Below are positions 6,813 through 8,755 of a stretch of 8,755 nucleotides of DNA, piece by piece; position 1 is the first letter of the stretch; the number at the start of each line of letters is the position of its first letter. The DNA is from Acidiferrobacteraceae bacterium (GTDB lineage Bacteria; Pseudomonadota; Gammaproteobacteria; Arenicellales; UBA868): the NCBI GenBank assembly GCA_002731295.1, contig PCBE01000007.1, positions 1,621-10,375 on the forward strand. Direction: 5' to 3'. A program made the translations under genes and the position numbers. The notes below the pieces were generated by a model. The model searched no databases. It worked only from the letters and a program-made list of their open reading frames with translations, and had not been told where the DNA came from.

Positions 6813-7518
6813 AGGAAGCGCCAAGGTAAGACTCGATGACTTGCTTGTGGGCCTGAATTTCCTTCGGCCTGCCATAAGCGATCTGCTGCCCTAGGTGCAG
6901 CGCGACAACATGGTCTGCCAGGGACATCAGAACCTTCATGTTGTGCTCGATCAGCACCACGGTGGTTCCTTCGGTCCGCAAACGTTCCACCAGACTAACC
7001 AGTTCGGGAACCGTTTTTTGGTCTACTCCACCGGTGACCTCATCCAAAAGCAGCAGCTTGGGCCGGCTTGCCATCGCCCGGGCGAGCTCCAGGCGTTTTC
7101 GTTGTCCAGTGCTTAATCCGTGGGCATAGACCGACATTTTGTCGATCAATCCAACAAACTCGAGATATCGGTGAGCTTCCTCGCGAGCCTCATTCATTTG
7201 GGAGACATGCTGCATCAAGCCAACCATGACATTCTCTTCCACGGTCATTTGAGGGAACGGCTTGAGTTTCTGAAAGGTACGCCCGATTCCCAGCCTGTTG
7301 ATCTGGTCAGGTCTCAAGCCGAGGATCGATTTCCCAAGGAAAAGAACATCTCCGCTGTCTGGCTTTTCAAACCCTGTCACAAGATCAAACAGTGTCGATT
7401 TGCCCGCGCCGTTGGGTCCGATTACACCCAGTATCTCGCCCTCAGCTACCTCGAATTTAATGTTCTGGTTTGCCTGGAGACCACCGAAACTCTTGTTCAG
7501 GTAGTTAACTGCCAGCAT
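6805..7518 (-). CDS. livG: HAAT-family ABC transporter ATPase, LivG type
   Basis: This 237-residue protein is the second ATPase subunit of the importer. It starts with the typical LivG pattern LAVNYLNKSFGGLQAN. Visible motifs are Walker A GPNGAGKS (34-41), the Q-loop GRTFQ (Q83), signature LSTGQ (135-139), Walker B LLLLDE (155-160) and the H-loop histidine in IEHNM (H192). The residue after the Walker B glutamate is V rather than P, and the following motif reads TGGVD where many LivG proteins have AAGLNP. DEV...AGL forms are known in related subgroups, so this is a variant rather than clear damage. Its ATG lies inside the end of livM (14-base overlap), and its stop overlaps the livF start, which points to one co-translated unit. 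Confidence 0.95.
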   Translation of the reverse strand: MLAVNYLNKSFGGLQANQNIKFEVAEGEILGVIGPNGAGKSTLFDLVTGFEKPDSGDVLFLGKSILGLRPDQINRLGIGRTFQKLKPFPQMTVEENVMVGLMQHVSQMNEAREEAHRYLEFVGLIDKMSVYAHGLSTGQRKRLELARAMASRPKLLLLDEVTGGVDQKTVPELVSLVERLRTEGTTVVLIEHNMKVLMSLADHVVALHLGQQIAYGRPKEIQAHKQVIESYLGASYA

Positions 7519-8515
7519 TGTCTCTACGCTTGATTAGGCGTTCCATCAAACCGAACAGTCCGCGGGGATAAAAAACGGAGATGATGACAATAAGAAATCC
7601 ATAGATCATTAGATCCTCGGCGCCTCCTTGGCCTCCGAAATAGATTCGTGTTGCCTCCGAAATCGGTAGCAGAACCGCCGCACCGACAACAGGACCCCAG
7701 ATCTGCCCCAGTCCACCTAACATGGTCATCAACACGATTAGTATCGAGAGTAGCAGCGGGAAAACCGTATCCGGGTCGATCACGAGGATATACTGGGCGA
7801 ATTGACTGCCTGCCAATGACGCGAAGGTCGCTGCAATCATGAAGGCGAGGAGTTTGTAGCGGCCCAGATCGACGCCCAGACTACTGGCCGCATCAGGCTC
7901 GTCACGAATTGCGCGGAAATATAGGCCAAGCTTGGATCGCTCCATCCAGTAGGTAAACGCCAACCCCCCTGTAAGGAATGCCAATCCAATGTAGTAGGTT
8001 GGGATCTTGCTGTCATGAAACTGGAATGCGTACCATGGATTGTCCCAGACAATAGGAATCCATATTCCTGTTGCCCCGCCGACGTACTCCCAGTTGATAA
8101 ATATCGTCTGTGTAATCTCGCCGATAACCAGTGTTGCGATAGCGAAATAGTGCCCCCTGAGGCGTAAGGTTGGAAGCCCAATTCCAACCGCAACCACCAG
8201 TGAAACAGCGACACCAAACAACATTCCGATCCAAGGGGTGATGCCAAAATTCGCGAACAGGAAGGAGGTACTGTAAGCACCAATGCCGAAGAAGATCGCT
8301 TGACCAAGGGAAATCTGCCCACAGTAACCTGCGATGATGTTCCACCCCAGCGCCATCAGGCCATAGATGAAAATCATGATCAACACGTGCTGGGTGTGGG
8401 CATCTTCGAAGACCCAAGGAAAGACCAGCGCGGCGACAGAGAGCAGGATAAGAGGAATACGTCCTCCGAGTCGACGCGGGGTCACAATTCTCGTATCAGA
8501 GTCTTCAGTCACCAT
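7505..8515 (-). CDS. livM: HAAT-family ABC transporter permease, LivM type
   Basis: This 336-residue inner-membrane permease pairs with LivH to form the translocation path. A short hydrophilic N-terminus is followed by a first hydrophobic segment (about 19-36) and several more (about 43-60, 93-114, 173-190, 222-246, 252-267, 302-316). Family motifs are AGYCGQISLGQAIFFGIGAY (62-81), PTLRLRGHYFAIATL (115-129), the cytoplasmic coupling loop FRAIRDEPDAASSLGVD (200-216), GGLGQIWGPVVGAA (267-280) and FYPRGLFGL (315-323). The length fits LivM. The start at 8515 has no clear Shine-Dalgarno sequence. It lies 44 bases after the livH stop, in a spacer with nothing recognisable. Confidence 0.94.
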   Translation of the reverse strand: MVTEDSDTRIVTPRRLGGRIPLILLSVAALVFPWVFEDAHTQHVLIMIFIYGLMALGWNIIAGYCGQISLGQAIFFGIGAYSTSFLFANFGITPWIGMLFGVAVSLVVAVGIGLPTLRLRGHYFAIATLVIGEITQTIFINWEYVGGATGIWIPIVWDNPWYAFQFHDSKIPTYYIGLAFLTGGLAFTYWMERSKLGLYFRAIRDEPDAASSLGVDLGRYKLLAFMIAATFASLAGSQFAQYILVIDPDTVFPLLLSILIVLMTMLGGLGQIWGPVVGAAVLLPISEATRIYFGGQGGAEDLMIYGFLIVIISVFYPRGLFGLMERLIKRRDNAGS

Positions 8516-8559
8516 TTATTAGCAGCGACCATACGGAAATTCGAGTTGCCAGTTTGAAC

Positions 8560-8755
8560 CTAGAACCGACCGAAAAGTCCTTTTGGCCTCAGCAGCACCA
8601 CGGCTAAATAGCACAGGAAGATGATCCCGTACTTAAATGCCGGGGAGACCAGAATCGCTCCAGCTGCCTCGATCAAGCCGATGGCAATACCGGCAATCAA
8701 TGCACCGATAAGACTGCCGAAGCCACCCATAGCCACCGTCACATACGCCAGGAGT
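8560..8755 (-). CDS. livH: HAAT-family ABC transporter permease, LivH type (C-terminal part, runs off the window)
   Basis: The last 64 codons of a LivH permease are present; the gene continues beyond the right edge. The readable sequence LLAYVTVAMGGFGSLIGAL, then GIAIGLIEA and a final YLAVVLLRPKGLFGRF, matches the LivH C-terminus: the GGMGS...GA(L/I)(I/V)GG loop, the last transmembrane helix and a closing LRP.GLFG. The GTG at 8742 is internal and not the start. It is the first readable gene of the livHMGF series and the partner of LivM in the membrane pore. Confidence 0.93.
   Translation of the reverse strand, partial: LLAYVTVAMGGFGSLIGALIAGIAIGLIEAAGAILVSPAFKYGIIFLCYLAVVLLRPKGLFGRF

Noticed and set aside
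6813..6875. An upstream start for livF that would add 21 residues.
   Set aside because: The extra residues (basic and serine-rich) do not fit the family and would overlap livG by 71 bases. ATG 6812 gives the canonical N-terminus.

Overview
The window looks like bacterial chromosome of moderate GC, probably proteobacterial. A remnant of a Prc/Tsp-type protease resembles the gammaproteobacterial form, but that is weak taxonomic evidence. There are no RNA genes, CRISPR arrays, transposases or phage genes.

Left flank (1-740): two broken genes are joined on the + strand. The first is the N-terminal part of an M19-type (membrane) dipeptidase, in frame 1. The second is an internal piece of the tail-specific protease Prc, in frame 3. 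About 235 bases of leader follow, with a long inverted repeat, a small hairpin and a strong Shine-Dalgarno sequence, and then the only intact + strand gene, a periplasmic substrate-binding protein (741-1994). The reading frame happens to be open from the Prc remnant through the leader into this gene, so an ORF caller reports a false 630-residue protein.

Main block (2050-8755, - strand): in transcription order this is livH (3' end only), livM, livG, livF, a 53-codon remnant of an L-threonine aldolase, hyuA and hyuB. The four liv genes encode the membrane and ATPase parts of a branched-chain-amino-acid-type (HAAT) ABC importer. They are tightly packed, with overlaps at livM/livG and livG/livF. 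HyuA and HyuB are the two subunits of an ATP-dependent hydantoinase/oxoprolinase/acetophenone-carboxylase-type enzyme and are separated by 5 bases. The binding-protein gene converges on hyuB, and a bidirectional hairpin terminator lies between them. Its U-tract on one side is made from the last codons of hyuB.

The likely joint function is uptake of an amino-acid-like or cyclic amide compound by the binding protein plus LivHMGF, followed by ATP-dependent ring opening or carboxylation by HyuAB. The substrate cannot be read from the sequence. The families are known. The less ordinary features are the split transporter layout, three gene fragments abutting intact genes (signs of past rearrangement), the inverted repeat ahead of the binding-protein gene, and altered nucleotide-binding motifs in LivF and LivG.
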